From Haloplanus sp. CK5-1 (GTDB lineage Archaea > Halobacteriota > Halobacteria > Halobacteriales > Haloferacaceae), in the NCBI RefSeq assembly GCF_037201915.1, contig NZ_CP147505.1:2480001-2544000 (forward strand): DNA of 64,000 bases, written 5' to 3'. How positions within the stretch are numbered: the stretch's first letter is position 1; each line of letters begins with the position of its first letter. Both the position numbers and the translations under genes were made by a program. The notes beneath the pieces are model-generated. The model saw only the letters and a list, made by a program, of their open reading frames with translations, had not been told where the DNA came from and ran no database searches. Below, piece after piece: positions 44,268 through 53,126 of the stretch.

Positions 44268-45326
44268 ATGCCCGCGTACGATCGCCTCGCCGACCGCACC
44301 CTCTCGGTCGACGCGACCGCCCGTACTCGCCACGAACGCGAGACGTCGAGCGACTTCACCCGCGTGACCACCGTCTTCGAACTCCACGGCGACGGCGCCG
44401 TCGGCCGCGGCGAGGACGTGACTTACGACGCTGCCGATCACGACGCACTCGCGACGGTGCCCGACGACCACTTCGACGACGTCCTCGCCGGGACGTGGAC
44501 GTTCGACGAGTTCTCGACGGCGCTCGACGACCTCGACCTCTTCCCGACGAAACCGCCGGAACAGCCCTCCGCCCACCACTACCGGCGCTGGGCGTTGGAG
44601 AGTGCCGGCTTGGATCTGGCGCTGAAACAGGCCGGCGTCGGCTTCGCCGACGCCCTCGGACGCGACCGGGATCCGGTCGCGTTCGTCGCCAGTACCCGTC
44701 TCGGCGACCCACCGACGACCGACCGGGTCGACTCGATCCTCGACTGCCACCCCGATCTGGGGCTGAAACTCGACCCGACGAGCGACTGGACCGACGACGT
44801 CGTCGACCCCCTCGCCGACACGGGGGCGGTGCGAGTGCTCGACTTGAAGGGCCACTACGTCGGGACGACGGTGGACCAGAAGCCGGATCCCGATCTCTAC
44901 GATCGCGTGCTGGGGGCGTTCCCGGACGCGGTGATCGAGGACCCGGCGCTCACCGATGCGACGCGACCGATCGTCGAGGAGGCGCGGGACCGTCTCTCGT
45001 GGGACGCCCCGATCACGGGTGTCGAGAGCGTCCGTGACCTGCCGTATCGCCCCCGGTGGCTCAACGTCAAACCATCCCGCTTCGGAACCGTCGAGTCGCT
45101 GCTCGAGACGCTCGAGTACGCCCGCGAGAACGACGTCGTCTGCTACGGCGGCGGCCAGTTCGAGCTCGGCGTGGGCCGGGACCACATCCAGACGCTGGCC
45201 GCGACGTTCTACCCCGACGCGCCCAACGACGTCGCCCCCGGCGGCTACAACCTCCCCGACCTGCCCGACGACCTACCGGGGAGCCCGCTCCGCCCCGACC
45301 CGACGGCCGGGGGCCTCGACTTCTAG
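44268..45326 (+). CDS. Enolase-superfamily (mandelate racemase-like) protein
   Basis: A 352-residue protein. The N-terminal capping region is followed by a barrel with LGLKLDPTSDW, RVLDLKGHYVGTT, VIEDPALTD, WLNVKPSRFG and CYGGGQFELGVGRDH, which parallel the Lys and the acidic metal ligands on successive strands of the superfamily. The exact reaction (racemase, dehydratase or epimerase) is not visible. The last codons overlap the stop of the convergent CARF-like regulator by 4 bp. Confidence 0.72.
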   Translation: MPAYDRLADRTLSVDATARTRHERETSSDFTRVTTVFELHGDGAVGRGEDVTYDAADHDALATVPDDHFDDVLAGTWTFDEFSTALDDLDLFPTKPPEQPSAHHYRRWALESAGLDLALKQAGVGFADALGRDRDPVAFVASTRLGDPPTTDRVDSILDCHPDLGLKLDPTSDWTDDVVDPLADTGAVRVLDLKGHYVGTTVDQKPDPDLYDRVLGAFPDAVIEDPALTDATRPIVEEARDRLSWDAPITGVESVRDLPYRPRWLNVKPSRFGTVESLLETLEYARENDVVCYGGGQFELGVGRDHIQTLAATFYPDAPNDVAPGGYNLPDLPDDLPGSPLRPDPTAGGLDF

Positions 45327-46261
45327 TCCGCGTCCGGTGCGTCGTCGCCGTCGGCGTGGGCACGCACCCAGAGTTCGCCGATCCGCGAGAGGCGCGTCCG
45401 GTAGGACTTGCCGTGTTCCTCCTGTTCGACGTACCCCTTCCCGCCGGGGCCGAGGCGGTCGACGTTGTAGATCACCTTCGACCGGAAGCTGTCGGTGTAC
45501 TCCTCGCCGAGTTCGGCGGCGAGCGCCTCCGCGAGTTCGGAGACGGAATCGAACTCGCCCCGCTCGCCGAGTTCGAACAGGATCACCTCCTCGAACGGTT
45601 TGACGTTCGAGAAGGAGGCGACCGGCAGTTCGACGATGTGGTTGCCGTCGATCCGCTTCGCACCGATGGTGGTCCCGCGTTCGTCGAACTCGTCTAAGAG
45701 TTCGGCGGTGCCCTCCAGTCGCTCTCGGACGCGCTCGTCCGCCACCTCGTCGCCGTCGCCGTCGCCGTTGCCGTCGAGGACGTCCGAAAGCAGTTCCCGG
45801 TTGGCGCGCAACTCCTCGGCGAGTTCCGTCTCCAGGTACTTCTCGGGGGCGGTGTAGTAGGTGTGGATGCGGTCCCGGTCGGCCTGCCGTTCGAGCGTGA
45901 TGGAGTGGGCGGCGGTGGCGAAGGCGAAACTCACCGGCCGGGGCATCGAACTCACGTTGACCCACACCTCGCCGTCGGGCGCGCCCTCGTCGAGTTGGTC
46001 GTTGATGAGGTCGTAGGCGTCCTCGAAGGCGGCGTCGTAGTCGTAGACGTCCTCGATGACGATCCGGCGGGTCTCCGCCCCGAGCAGGTTCCGGAAGTCC
46101 TGTTCGAGTTTCGCCGAGAGGTCACGGGAGTACTCCACGTTGGCCTCGCTCCCGACCGCACCCTCCAGTAAGATCACGCGGTCCACGTCGAACTGGTCGC
46201 GGATCAGCGGCGCGATCAGCCGGTCGTAGTCGAAGCCGACCGGGACGATGTGGGTCTGCAT
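45323..46261 (-). CDS. HFX_2341/DUF6293-type regulator: CARF-like domain plus winged helix
   Basis: A 312-residue protein. The N terminus (MQTHIVPVGFDYDRLIAPLI, then RVILLEGAVGSEAN) has the Rossmann-like start of CARF-family ligand sensors, and WVNVSSMPRPVSFAFATAAH follows at about residue 95. The C-terminal half has a winged-helix region (SFSNVKPFEEVILFELGERG, then VIYNVDRLGPGGKGYVEQEE). It may sense a nucleotide signal; no CRISPR array or cas gene is in the window. It has a clear TATA box upstream. Confidence 0.7.
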   Translation of the reverse strand: MQTHIVPVGFDYDRLIAPLIRDQFDVDRVILLEGAVGSEANVEYSRDLSAKLEQDFRNLLGAETRRIVIEDVYDYDAAFEDAYDLINDQLDEGAPDGEVWVNVSSMPRPVSFAFATAAHSITLERQADRDRIHTYYTAPEKYLETELAEELRANRELLSDVLDGNGDGDGDEVADERVRERLEGTAELLDEFDERGTTIGAKRIDGNHIVELPVASFSNVKPFEEVILFELGERGEFDSVSELAEALAAELGEEYTDSFRSKVIYNVDRLGPGGKGYVEQEEHGKSYRTRLSRIGELWVRAHADGDDAPDAD

Positions 46262-46274
46262 ACACTGGCGTAGC

Positions 46275-46292
46275 GAGGCTATTTATAAAAAC
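46275..46292 (-). promoter_or_regulatory. TATA box of the CARF-like regulator
   Basis: Minus-strand GGTTTTTATAAATAGCC is centred about 22-25 bp before the ATG at 46261, indicating a leaderless transcript. Confidence 0.55.
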
Positions 46293-46341
46293 CTCCAGTC
46301 TCGCGGTCGGGCACTGCAGCCGAGGCCGGGACCGGAGCGAC

Positions 46342-46351
46342 GTTTTATACC
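46342..46351 (+). promoter_or_regulatory. TATA box of the PD-(D/E)XK gene
   Basis: GTTTTATACC lies ~27 bp before ATG 46374, fitting a leaderless start. It diverges from the regulator promoter ~60 bp away. Confidence 0.55.
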
Positions 46352-46373
46352 ATCCCCGTCGGTGGTGTCCGTC

Positions 46374-47661
46374 ATGGCGACGAGTGACGAACTGGCGGAT
46401 CGGCTCCGCGAACTCCGGACGTCGCTCGAAGCGCTGCCGGAGGTGACGGAGCCACCCAAACCGACGCTTCGGATCCTCGGCTCGATGCGCTCGGAACGCC
46501 GGTGGAACACGCTGCTGTCGTACTTCCTAGACCCATCCCAACCCCACGGCTTCGGATCGGACCTGCTCAAGCGGTTCCTCGACAAGGCGAGCGAGGAAAC
46601 GCGCCGGGAGATCGACTACTACCACCGCGACATCGAGGCGGTCAGGGTCGAGACGGAGGTGCAGTCGTCCCAACGAAACAATCAGCCGGACATCGTCGTT
46701 CGCGTTCCCGGCAAGTGGTTCGTCTGTATCGAGTCCAAGGTCGAGTCGACCGAAGGGCGGCGACAGACTCGGCGCTACGTCGACGACCCACACATCGGGA
46801 CCGAAAAGAAGAGTTCGTACCGCGAGGACGGCCGGTACTACGTGTTTCTCTCCAAGGGATTCGCGCCCGATTCCCGCGCCGAGCGCTTCGAAGACCTGTA
46901 CTGGCGGCACGTCGTCGAGGCGTTTCGGACCGCCCTCGACCCAGTCCCACGGCCGGTATCCCCAACGCAGCGTCAGCCAACTGATCGACTTCCTCGACAC
47001 CATCGTTACGGTCACACACATGGACGACGACGACTTCACGAAGACCCAGAAAGAGAAGGTTCGACTGCTCGGCGAGTACAAAGACGACATCGACGAACTG
47101 TTCGACGCCGCGGAGACGCTCCGCAAGCAGGCGATAGAGGACTGGCCCGAACTGTTCTTGGCGCAGGTCGACGGGGAACTGTGGACGGACGGGTGGCACT
47201 ACCGGTACGAAGACTACCGCGAGTACGGCTGTCTGTTCAGAGACGGTTGGTATCTGGACGACGAGGCACTACGTCCGACGATCGATCACACCGAAACGAA
47301 GGGGAGCACCGGATTCCGACTCCACTTCAACCACCTGATCCGGAACGAGGAGTCCTTCGCCGAGGGGACCCTCACGTACCGCCTGCGGTCCCCGACCCGT
47401 GTCGACCTCCGCGACGAGTTCAACCGCGTCTACAACAGCACCGAGTGGCAGGACGACCTCGACCCGCTCCTGGCGGAACACGACATCACGAACTTGGGAA
47501 ACAAGGCGAACTACACGCGAAAGACCTACGAGTTCGGCCAGTCCGGGCTGCCCGAGAGCTACTTTCAGACGCTCGCCGTCGCCTTCGAGGAGCACCTCGA
47601 AGTCGCCACTCTCGTCGACGAGATGCTCGCAGCGGCCATCTCGAACCTTGACGACACCTGA
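46374..47661 (+). pseudogene. PD-(D/E)XK nuclease-superfamily protein, interrupted by a +1 frameshift
   Basis: The first part (46374 to ~46940) shows NNQPDIVVRVPGKWFVCIES, followed by KV: Pro-Asp then Glu-x-Lys, the PD-(D/E)XK core. At about 46939-46943 (GACCCAGTCC) the frame breaks. Removing one C joins it smoothly to the second part, which reads SHGRYPQRSVSQLIDFLDT and runs to a stop at 47661 with a C-terminal domain (DIDELFDAAETLRKQ, YEFGQSGLPESYFQ). Without correction the first frame continues as Arg-rich nonsense to 47651. It is either a recent inactivation or a sequencing error; restored length would be ~428 residues. Related to defence-type PDDEXK_4 proteins. Confidence 0.72.
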
Positions 47662-47715
47662 TCGCGTTCGTCTCGCCGCCCGACGCGCCTTCGTGTCGTC
47701 CCGAGGTGTCGACAG

Positions 47716-48537
47716 TCAGTCGTCCGCCGGCACCGTCACCTCGTCCCCGACCCGAAGCGTCCGCCCCCGCGACCCCTCGGGCACCTGCGAGATGAGCATC
47801 ACCGTGTAGTAGTGGTCGAACGCGTCGGGGTCGGCCCACTCCGGGAACGTCTCCTCGCGTTTCTCGACGAACCGCTCCCGAAAACGGTCCAGCGGGTCGC
47901 CCGTCTGCGGGTCGCGACTCGGGACCACACACCGCGAACAGGGTTCGTACCCCTCGAACCGGACCGGGTCGTCGTCGCCGACGACGAACCCCGGCGCGTC
48001 CGGACCGACGAAGCGGTCCTCCCAGAACGCGGGGACGTCCCCAATCTCGACGTTGGCCCGGAGGCGACGGCGCGCACTCTCGACGGTCATGTCGTCGAAC
48101 CACGACGCCACCGCCTCCAGTGTCGCGGTGCTGATCACCGACGGGCCGGCGTCGGGGCGGTCGACGAACGCGGGCGGCTCGTGCCGGCGGACCTCCACGT
48201 CGTCGCCGACGAACGCGCCGAACCACTCGCTTGCGGCCGCCCGGCCGTCGTCGGCCGAGAGGTCGAACTCCCGGCGCTCGCCGCCGGCTTTCGGGTCGAC
48301 CGCCAGCGTCCCCGCGTCGAACGCCGTCCGCAGGTCGTGAAACCGGTCGGTCTGCTTGCCGTTGTAGGCCAGCGTCTGCATCTGATCGCCAGTCTCGATC
48401 CGGCCGGCGGTGGGCTCACACATGGCGAACTCGCGGTCGCCGACGACCGTCCCCGACTCGGAGATCCGCGCCGATTCGACCTCCATCCCGTCGAGTCCCT
48501 TCACCGGATAGCGTCTGAGTCGTGCGACGTGGGCCAT
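47716..48537 (-). CDS. MOSC-domain protein with N-terminal MOSC beta barrel
   Basis: A 273-residue protein. It starts MAHVARLRRYPVKGLDGMEV, the N-terminal beta-barrel domain. The MOSC domain has ARRRLRANVEIGDVPAFWED and the molybdenum-binding Cys in YEPCSRCVVPSRDPQTGDP. Relatives (YcbX, mARC) reduce N-hydroxylated compounds using a sulfurated Mo cofactor. It is convergent with the nuclease remnant and 48 bp from the second IS6 copy. Confidence 0.9.
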   Translation of the reverse strand: MAHVARLRRYPVKGLDGMEVESARISESGTVVGDREFAMCEPTAGRIETGDQMQTLAYNGKQTDRFHDLRTAFDAGTLAVDPKAGGERREFDLSADDGRAAASEWFGAFVGDDVEVRRHEPPAFVDRPDAGPSVISTATLEAVASWFDDMTVESARRRLRANVEIGDVPAFWEDRFVGPDAPGFVVGDDDPVRFEGYEPCSRCVVPSRDPQTGDPLDRFRERFVEKREETFPEWADPDAFDHYYTVMLISQVPEGSRGRTLRVGDEVTVPADD

Positions 48538-48577
48538 GTGCCCCCGCTACGCCCGTCGCTCCCATAATCGTTGGTGC

Positions 48578-48585
48578 GTTCGCGA
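48578..48585. repeat. Target-site duplication, left (GTTCGCGA)
   Basis: GTTCGCGA directly precedes the left inverted repeat of IS6 copy 2 and is repeated at 49277-49284. Confidence 0.85.
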
Positions 48586-49276
48586 GGTCGCGTTAACTTT
48601 GGCGTGAGTTGTGCCGGACGGCGAGGGCTTTGAGCCACGATTCTGCTGTCTGCGGTTCGACATGGCTGAAACTAGTTGCGAACGATGAGGTTCGTCGTTC
48701 TATCTCCCAAAAGACACGTTCGATGGCATTCCGATTCCCGTGTGAAATCATCTGGAATCGGTACCCGTCTTCGTCGAGGACGTTCACTAGATAATCGGCG
48801 TCATCGACGAGAAATTCGACGCCATCTAGCCGATATCGTCGATGAAGTTCGGTCAGAAACCATCGCGTCGTCTGTTTCGTCGTCGCTGGAAACAGCCTGA
48901 ACTGCAGGATTTCGTTTGTTTGAGGATCGACGGCACCGTACAGCCAGTAGTCGTCGCCGTTGATGCGGATCACTTTCTCGTCAACCGCAAGTTGATCCGC
49001 ACTCACCGTCGACATCGGCTGTAGATCGGCCTTGTGCACCCAGTTGTGAACCGCGACGTGACTACGTTTGACTCCCAACTCATCGAGAAACTGACTGGCA
49101 TCCCTTGTTGACATACCGGCGAGATGACACCGGATGCCCACTTGAATCGCCCACTCGGGAGTCCGCTCTCGCTCCACAAACGACAAGTCGATCCACTCGA
49201 TACATCCGTTGAGGCGGTCGAATTCTAGCATAAGCACTCAGAACTCGTCCGCCTCATCCTCTAACTTAACGCGACC
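48586..49276 (-). mobile_element. IS6-family insertion sequence, copy 2 (inverted)
   Basis: A 691-bp copy of the element at 8960-9650 in opposite orientation, with the same GGTCGCGTTAA ends. It is flanked by a perfect 8-bp direct repeat GTTCGCGA, the hallmark of an intact IS6 insertion. A few base changes separate the copies. The intact duplication shows that this copy has not been recombined with copy 1 since it inserted. Confidence 0.92.
48593..49231 (-). CDS. IS6-family DDE transposase (copy 2)
   Basis: A 212-residue transposase with the same DDE core as copy 1: LAVDEKVIRINGDDYWLYGAVD, FLVDDADYL and NAIERVFWEIERR. It differs at a few positions (MLEF for MPEF, Glu for Lys in FVERE, Ile for Val in QMIS, Lys for Gln near the end). 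It is full length and probably active. Start at ATG 49231. Confidence 0.92.
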   Translation of the reverse strand: MLEFDRLNGCIEWIDLSFVERERTPEWAIQVGIRCHLAGMSTRDASQFLDELGVKRSHVAVHNWVHKADLQPMSTVSADQLAVDEKVIRINGDDYWLYGAVDPQTNEILQFRLFPATTKQTTRWFLTELHRRYRLDGVEFLVDDADYLVNVLDEDGYRFQMISHGNRNAIERVFWEIERRTSSFATSFSHVEPQTAESWLKALAVRHNSRQS

Positions 49277-49284
49277 GTTCGCGA
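49277..49284. repeat. Target-site duplication, right (GTTCGCGA)
   Basis: Second copy of the 8-mer next to the right inverted repeat of IS6 copy 2. Confidence 0.85.
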
Positions 49285-49323
49285 CGGGCCAAGCTACTTG
49301 CCGTCCGCGACCCAAGCGGCGGT

Positions 49324-49563
49324 ATGGCTATCACGCTCTACGCGCTCGACGGCTGTCCGTACTGTGAGAAGGTCCACGACGCGCTCGACGCGGCGGGAAT
49401 CGACTACGACACGGTGTGGGTCGAGGCGCTCCACTCCGACAGAAACGAGGTCAAGCGCGTCAGCGGTCAGCGCGGCGTGCCGGTACTCGTCGACGACGAC
49501 CACGGGGTCACCATGGCCGAGAGCGACAACATCCTGCAGTACGTCGAACGGACGCTCGCATGA
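49324..49563 (+). CDS. Glutaredoxin-like protein
   Basis: A 79-residue thioredoxin-fold protein beginning MAITLYALDGCPYCEKVHDA, with the redox-active CPYC motif at residues 11-14. GQRGVPVLVDDDHGVTMAES supplies the cis-Pro and the glutathione-binding-like loop, although haloarchaea use other low-molecular thiols. It overlaps the adenosyltransferase gene by 4 bp. Confidence 0.92.
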   Translation: MAITLYALDGCPYCEKVHDALDAAGIDYDTVWVEALHSDRNEVKRVSGQRGVPVLVDDDHGVTMAESDNILQYVERTLA

Positions 49564-50093
49564 AGATCTACACCGGTCGCGGTGACGAGGGGATGACCGA
49601 CCTGCGGGACATGTCCCGCGTCTCCAAGACCAGTCCCCGGATCGAGGCGTATGGCACCGTCGACGAGGCCAACGCGCTCATCGGCACGATCCGACCGACG
49701 GGGTACGACGACGTGGACGAACGCCTCGAACGGGTACAGAACCACCTCCACATCGTGCAGGCCGACTTCGCCAACCCCGCGCCCGACGAGGACGACCCTG
49801 TCGTCCGCGAGGACCACGTCGAGGAACTCGAAGCGTGGATCGACGAGGCCGACGAGGAACTCGACCCGCTGGATTCGTTCGTCCTCCCGGGCGGGAGCGA
49901 CACCGGCGCCGCCCTCCACCACGCCCGCACCGTGGTCCGCCGGGCCGAACGGCGGGCGGTCGACCTCGCCGGCACCGATCCCGTCAACGCCGAGGCCATC
50001 GCCTACTTGAACCGTCTCTCGGACGCCCTCTTCACCTTCGGGCGACTCGTCAACGCGCGGGACGGCGTCCCGGCGGATCGACCCACGTACTGA
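49560..50093 (+). CDS. Cob(I)alamin adenosyltransferase, PduO type
   Basis: A 177-residue helical-bundle enzyme that transfers adenosyl from ATP to cob(I)alamin. It opens MKIYTGRGDEGMTDLRDMSR, the ATP-binding N terminus, has EAYGTVDEANALIG, and ends with LNRLSDALFTFGRLVN. These are the PduO/MMAB signatures. The 4-bp overlap with the glutaredoxin gene suggests coupled expression, sensible for a reaction needing a reduced cobalt. Confidence 0.93.
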   Translation: MKIYTGRGDEGMTDLRDMSRVSKTSPRIEAYGTVDEANALIGTIRPTGYDDVDERLERVQNHLHIVQADFANPAPDEDDPVVREDHVEELEAWIDEADEELDPLDSFVLPGGSDTGAALHHARTVVRRAERRAVDLAGTDPVNAEAIAYLNRLSDALFTFGRLVNARDGVPADRPTY

Positions 50094-50299
50094 CGCGCCG
50101 AATCGCGTGTGTGTCACCGCACACCCGTCGGGATTGGCGGTTGCGACGGGCCCGGGACGGCCGCGACGACTCGTTTTCGGGGTCGGCTCCCCAGCCACCG
50201 CCGCCGGTGCTCGCACGTGGTACCGTCGTCCCGCTGTCACGGGCGCGAGACCGGCGACCGCCCACAAGAGCTATATTCGTCCTGTGCATTCGGTCAGAT

Positions 50300-50566
50300 A
50301 TGAACAAACACTTCGAAGACACCCTGTACTACCTCGGTCGTGCCGGCGAACACGCCAAGGAAGGCGTCATGGAAGAGATCGAACCGCTCGAAGAGCGGGT
50401 CCGCGAGTTCACGGGGGCGGAGGAGGACGAACCCGAACCTTCGCGGCTGCAGAACCTGCAGGACGACTTGCGGGACCTAGAGGAGCGGGCGGAGGGGGAG
50501 GCCAAGACCGCAATCTCGGACGCTCGCGAACGACTCCGTCGGTACCGCGGCGACTCGTCGGAGTAA
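50300..50566 (+). CDS. Small helical haloarchaeal protein (DUF7553-like)
   Basis: An 88-residue protein starting MNKHFEDTLYYLGRAGEHAK. It is almost entirely helical and charged (EEIEPLEERVREFTG, DLRDLEERAEGEAKTAISDA), so probably a coiled-coil dimer. It is conserved next to tRNA genes in other haloarchaea as far as memory goes. Function unknown. ATG 50300 follows a TATA-like GCTATATTC at 50271-50279. Confidence 0.65.
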   Translation: MNKHFEDTLYYLGRAGEHAKEGVMEEIEPLEERVREFTGAEEDEPEPSRLQNLQDDLRDLEERAEGEAKTAISDARERLRRYRGDSSE

Positions 50567-50608
50567 GACAATCCTTAAGTCGCCGTCGCAAGTACCCGCA
50601 CACGGCGC

Positions 50609-50683
50609 GGGTTGGTGGTCTAGCCCGGTTATGACGGCTCCTTCACACGGAGCAGGCCGGCGGTTCGAATCCGCCCCAACCCA
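50609..50683 (+). tRNA. tRNA-Val (CAC anticodon)
   Basis: A 75-nt cloverleaf. The acceptor GGGTTGG pairs with CCAACCC plus discriminator A. The anticodon stem GCTCC/GGAGC has loop TTCACAC (anticodon CAC). The T arm is GGCGG-TTCGAAT-CCGCC. Base composition changes abruptly after its 3' end, marking the start of an AT-rich island. No second copy of the tRNA 3' end is in the window. Confidence 0.95.
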
Positions 50684-50912
50684 CTTGCTCGCTTGACGCT
50701 CGCAAAGGACCGCAAGCCGCATCTTCAGGCCTTGATTCAGTGGTTCCCGCAGTGAGAGCCACTTCAGGGAGGGGAGAAGGAGTCACGCGAGTTGTTGGCT
50801 CCTCCTCACCGTAGCCACGTATAGCGATTGTACCAAAAGGAGATACTCGTGTGAGGGTACTAAGTGTTCCGACTGTTAAAGGTCGTTAAGATTTCTCGCC
50901 CCGCGTGAACGC

Positions 50913-51563
50913 TCACGCCCCTTCGTCATTCAGCAATTGCTCGGGGTAGAGGTCGGAAACTAATCCGATAATCTGGTACTCCAGTTGTTCGAGCGGAGCC
51001 TCGAAGTCGTGATAGAGGCCGACATCTTCCTCTCGCCACGCCTTCGTCCAGAAGTACGTCTGTTGTCGGAGTTGCCTCCCTTCCTCGAAAAGCCGGTCGG
51101 CCCACTTCTCGTACTTCTGCTTCTGGTTCTTGTCGTGGTCAAAGATGATCGCACTTAGATTCCCGATGTGGTAGTAGTGGCCGTCTCCCCATCTGGCGAA
51201 TTTTCCGGTACTCGTTCGACGAAGGCCCTTCAAATTCGCACTTAGCCCCTCTCCATCTCTCCCGTATTTGCCTGCCTTTCCCACGTAGAGAGGGACGACG
51301 TAACCATCCTCCAACCAGTACATCAAGTAGATCAGACCGTCGTAGGTGTCGTCAGTCGTCTCCCAGTCATTGATGACCTTTCGTCCCTCCTCTCGGACGA
51401 GAGTCTCCATCTCCTCACTTCGTTTCAAGATTCGACGGTCATCTTTCCCGTAGTGCTTGAACTGGGCATTGAGATTATCGTCAGTCTCGAAGAGAGGAGT
51501 TGGATTCTCCGTGTCGACGTATTGTTGAGCCCACTCCTGCCAGAGATCTTTCTTTGTCGTCAT
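50913..51563 (-). CDS. GIY-YIG-like nuclease-family protein (tentative)
   Basis: A 216-residue protein. The central stretch DGLIYLMYWLEDGYVVPLYV, followed by GKAGKYGRDGEG, resembles the strand-turn-strand of GIY-YIG nucleases (Ile-Tyr ... Leu-Tyr-Val-Gly) with a downstream Arg. The catalytic Glu could be in the LEQLEYQIIGLVSDLYPEQL segment. The N terminus is charged and helical. It is the first gene of the island after tRNA-Val. A role in restriction or element mobility is possible; the assignment is uncertain. Confidence 0.5.
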   Translation of the reverse strand: MTTKKDLWQEWAQQYVDTENPTPLFETDDNLNAQFKHYGKDDRRILKRSEEMETLVREEGRKVINDWETTDDTYDGLIYLMYWLEDGYVVPLYVGKAGKYGRDGEGLSANLKGLRRTSTGKFARWGDGHYYHIGNLSAIIFDHDKNQKQKYEKWADRLFEEGRQLRQQTYFWTKAWREEDVGLYHDFEAPLEQLEYQIIGLVSDLYPEQLLNDEGA

Positions 51564-51703
51564 AGTCGCTCCTTGTACCAGCTTTGCTTCTCTCCAATTC
51601 CTAAACCTTCGGTCGGGTAATCCAAGAGCCTACCCAGTGTTTCAGTCAATCGTATTTTATTTTGTGGGGAACTATTATGTGTGTATAAAATGGCTATGTC
51701 CTA

Positions 51704-52594
51704 ATGACAGAATTTGACGAGATAGTGAGTCCAGAAAATCGAGCACTTATTTGGCCGGTATTGTTGGCAGCGTCTCTATTTATTCCGTGGATTAGGGTGT
51801 CTGGTTTGATCAGTATCCGTGTCATCGGATTTGATATGGATATTGGTCCAATAATTCTCATTATATCCGTTTTAATAGCTGGTTCATGGTTGTATAAAGA
51901 TGGCCAGCACCGAGAGAAAGTATGGCTTGGGGGCGGTATTACTGCTACTTTACTAACTATTGCAGCTATGTGGAATCTACAAGATGGTATCAGTCAGTAT
52001 CAGACCGAAACGGAAGGGAATTTGTTTGCTAACTTGGTTACACTTAATTTCGGTGTCGGTGTATATCTGGCAATTACCGCTTCCGCAGCGATCACTTATA
52101 TTGGTTACAGCATATACACAACAGAAAATTCGGAGAATAAAGTTGATCATGATAAAGATAGTACCGTCATGTCTTCTAATACACTGAAAAAGTATGGTAT
52201 CATAGTTATCGCACTAATTTCTCTTGTCAGTATTGCTGCCTATGGATTCGGAATAGGCGACTTAATCTCTGACCCTGCATCTAATCTTGAAGTTGACGGT
52301 GAGGGGTACTCCCAAGGGACAACAATGGGAGCCGTAGTGGATGTTTCAAATCCCGGTGAGGAGGAAGCTACAGCTACACTTACTGTTAGAATGAAAATTG
52401 ATGGAGAAGTAAAAAGCAGTTTCACCAATGAACGAGAAATCACAGTTCAGTCGGAAAATAGTATAACAGAAGACTTTCGATTAGGAAGCTTTAATGACTT
52501 AACAGATAATGAGGCAGAAAGTATTTCTAACGGTGATTTTACTATCGAATTTCTAATTAACGGAGAAATCAAAGACACTTATTCAGAATCATAG
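51704..52594 (+). CDS. AT-rich membrane protein with C-terminal CARDB-like domain
   Basis: A 296-residue protein. Five hydrophobic segments lie at about 14-32, 42-62, 72-92, 110-135 and 160-182. A soluble outer domain of ~110 residues follows, with AVVDVSNPGEEEATATLTVR, an Ig-like strand pattern. Codon use is clearly AT-rich compared with chromosomal genes, showing foreign origin. No family is recognised. The ATG is preceded by an AT-rich promoter zone (TGTGTATAAAATGG, about 51678-51691). Confidence 0.65.
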   Translation: MTEFDEIVSPENRALIWPVLLAASLFIPWIRVSGLISIRVIGFDMDIGPIILIISVLIAGSWLYKDGQHREKVWLGGGITATLLTIAAMWNLQDGISQYQTETEGNLFANLVTLNFGVGVYLAITASAAITYIGYSIYTTENSENKVDHDKDSTVMSSNTLKKYGIIVIALISLVSIAAYGFGIGDLISDPASNLEVDGEGYSQGTTMGAVVDVSNPGEEEATATLTVRMKIDGEVKSSFTNEREITVQSENSITEDFRLGSFNDLTDNEAESISNGDFTIEFLINGEIKDTYSES

Positions 52595-52669
52595 GCACTT
52601 TTTTGATAGATTTCTATTTTGAAAGAATATAAAGCGACCCCCGCTCACCCATTATGGAAAGCACAGGTT

Positions 52670-52716
52670 GCGGAAGTTTCCCATATTGGAATACTATATG
52701 CAATACTTCCGCAAAA
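52670..52716 (+). repeat. Island repeat, copy 1
   Basis: This copy has GCGGAAGTTTCCCATAT on the left and ACTATATGCAATACTTCC-GC on the right, followed by AAAA. The AGTTTCC and ACTTCC half-sites start 30 bp apart. It lies between two convergent genes. The outermost GCGGAAGT and ACTTCCGC form an inverted repeat in this copy only. Confidence 0.7.
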
Positions 52717-52823
52717 CTAACTCCCCTACGTGCTTCTTCGAGAGAAGAGCGGTTCTGTTACTTCATAGAAATCGGGTGGTGCGAATCGTCGCTGGTGAGC
52801 TGTTCAGACCTTACCTTTGAGAA

Positions 52824-53126
52824 TTAAACCGTGGTAACAGGCTTGCCCTCCGCGTGTTGTGGGGTCGGTTCCGTCCGCGATTCGTTCAGTTGAAGCGTCT
52901 GGGTCGGCTGATGGTAGACCGGCGATAGCTCAACACCACGGTAGTACAGTTCTCGGAGGAGGGCGTTATGCTCATCTATTACCTCACGGTCGAACTCCAA
53001 TTCGCCTGTCTGCCGAAGGAGTGGCCGGAGTCGCCTTTTTAGTTCCTTAATAGTACCTGACGTGTCATACTTCTCATCGCAGCTTTGCGGTCGGCTGTCG
53101 TATTCGATATTTACGTTATTTGCCAT
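52824..53126 (-). CDS. Hypothetical island protein
   Basis: A 100-residue soluble protein. A charged helical middle (GTIKELKRRLRPLLRQTGEL, REVIDEHNALLRELYYRGVE) is followed by a Pro/Thr-rich tail. No motif points to a function. It has moderate GC and lies between two copies of the island repeat. Confidence 0.5.
   Translation of the reverse strand: MANNVNIEYDSRPQSCDEKYDTSGTIKELKRRLRPLLRQTGELEFDREVIDEHNALLRELYYRGVELSPVYHQPTQTLQLNESRTEPTPQHAEGKPVTTV

Noticed and set aside
45323-46261. CARF-like protein as a sign of a CRISPR locus
   Set aside because: No repeat array or cas gene is present; DUF6293-type regulators occur alone in haloarchaea.
8960-49276. The two IS6 copies as a composite transposon
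   Set aside because: The 39 kb between them are ordinary chromosomal genes, the copies are inverted, and copy 1 lacks a matching target duplication.
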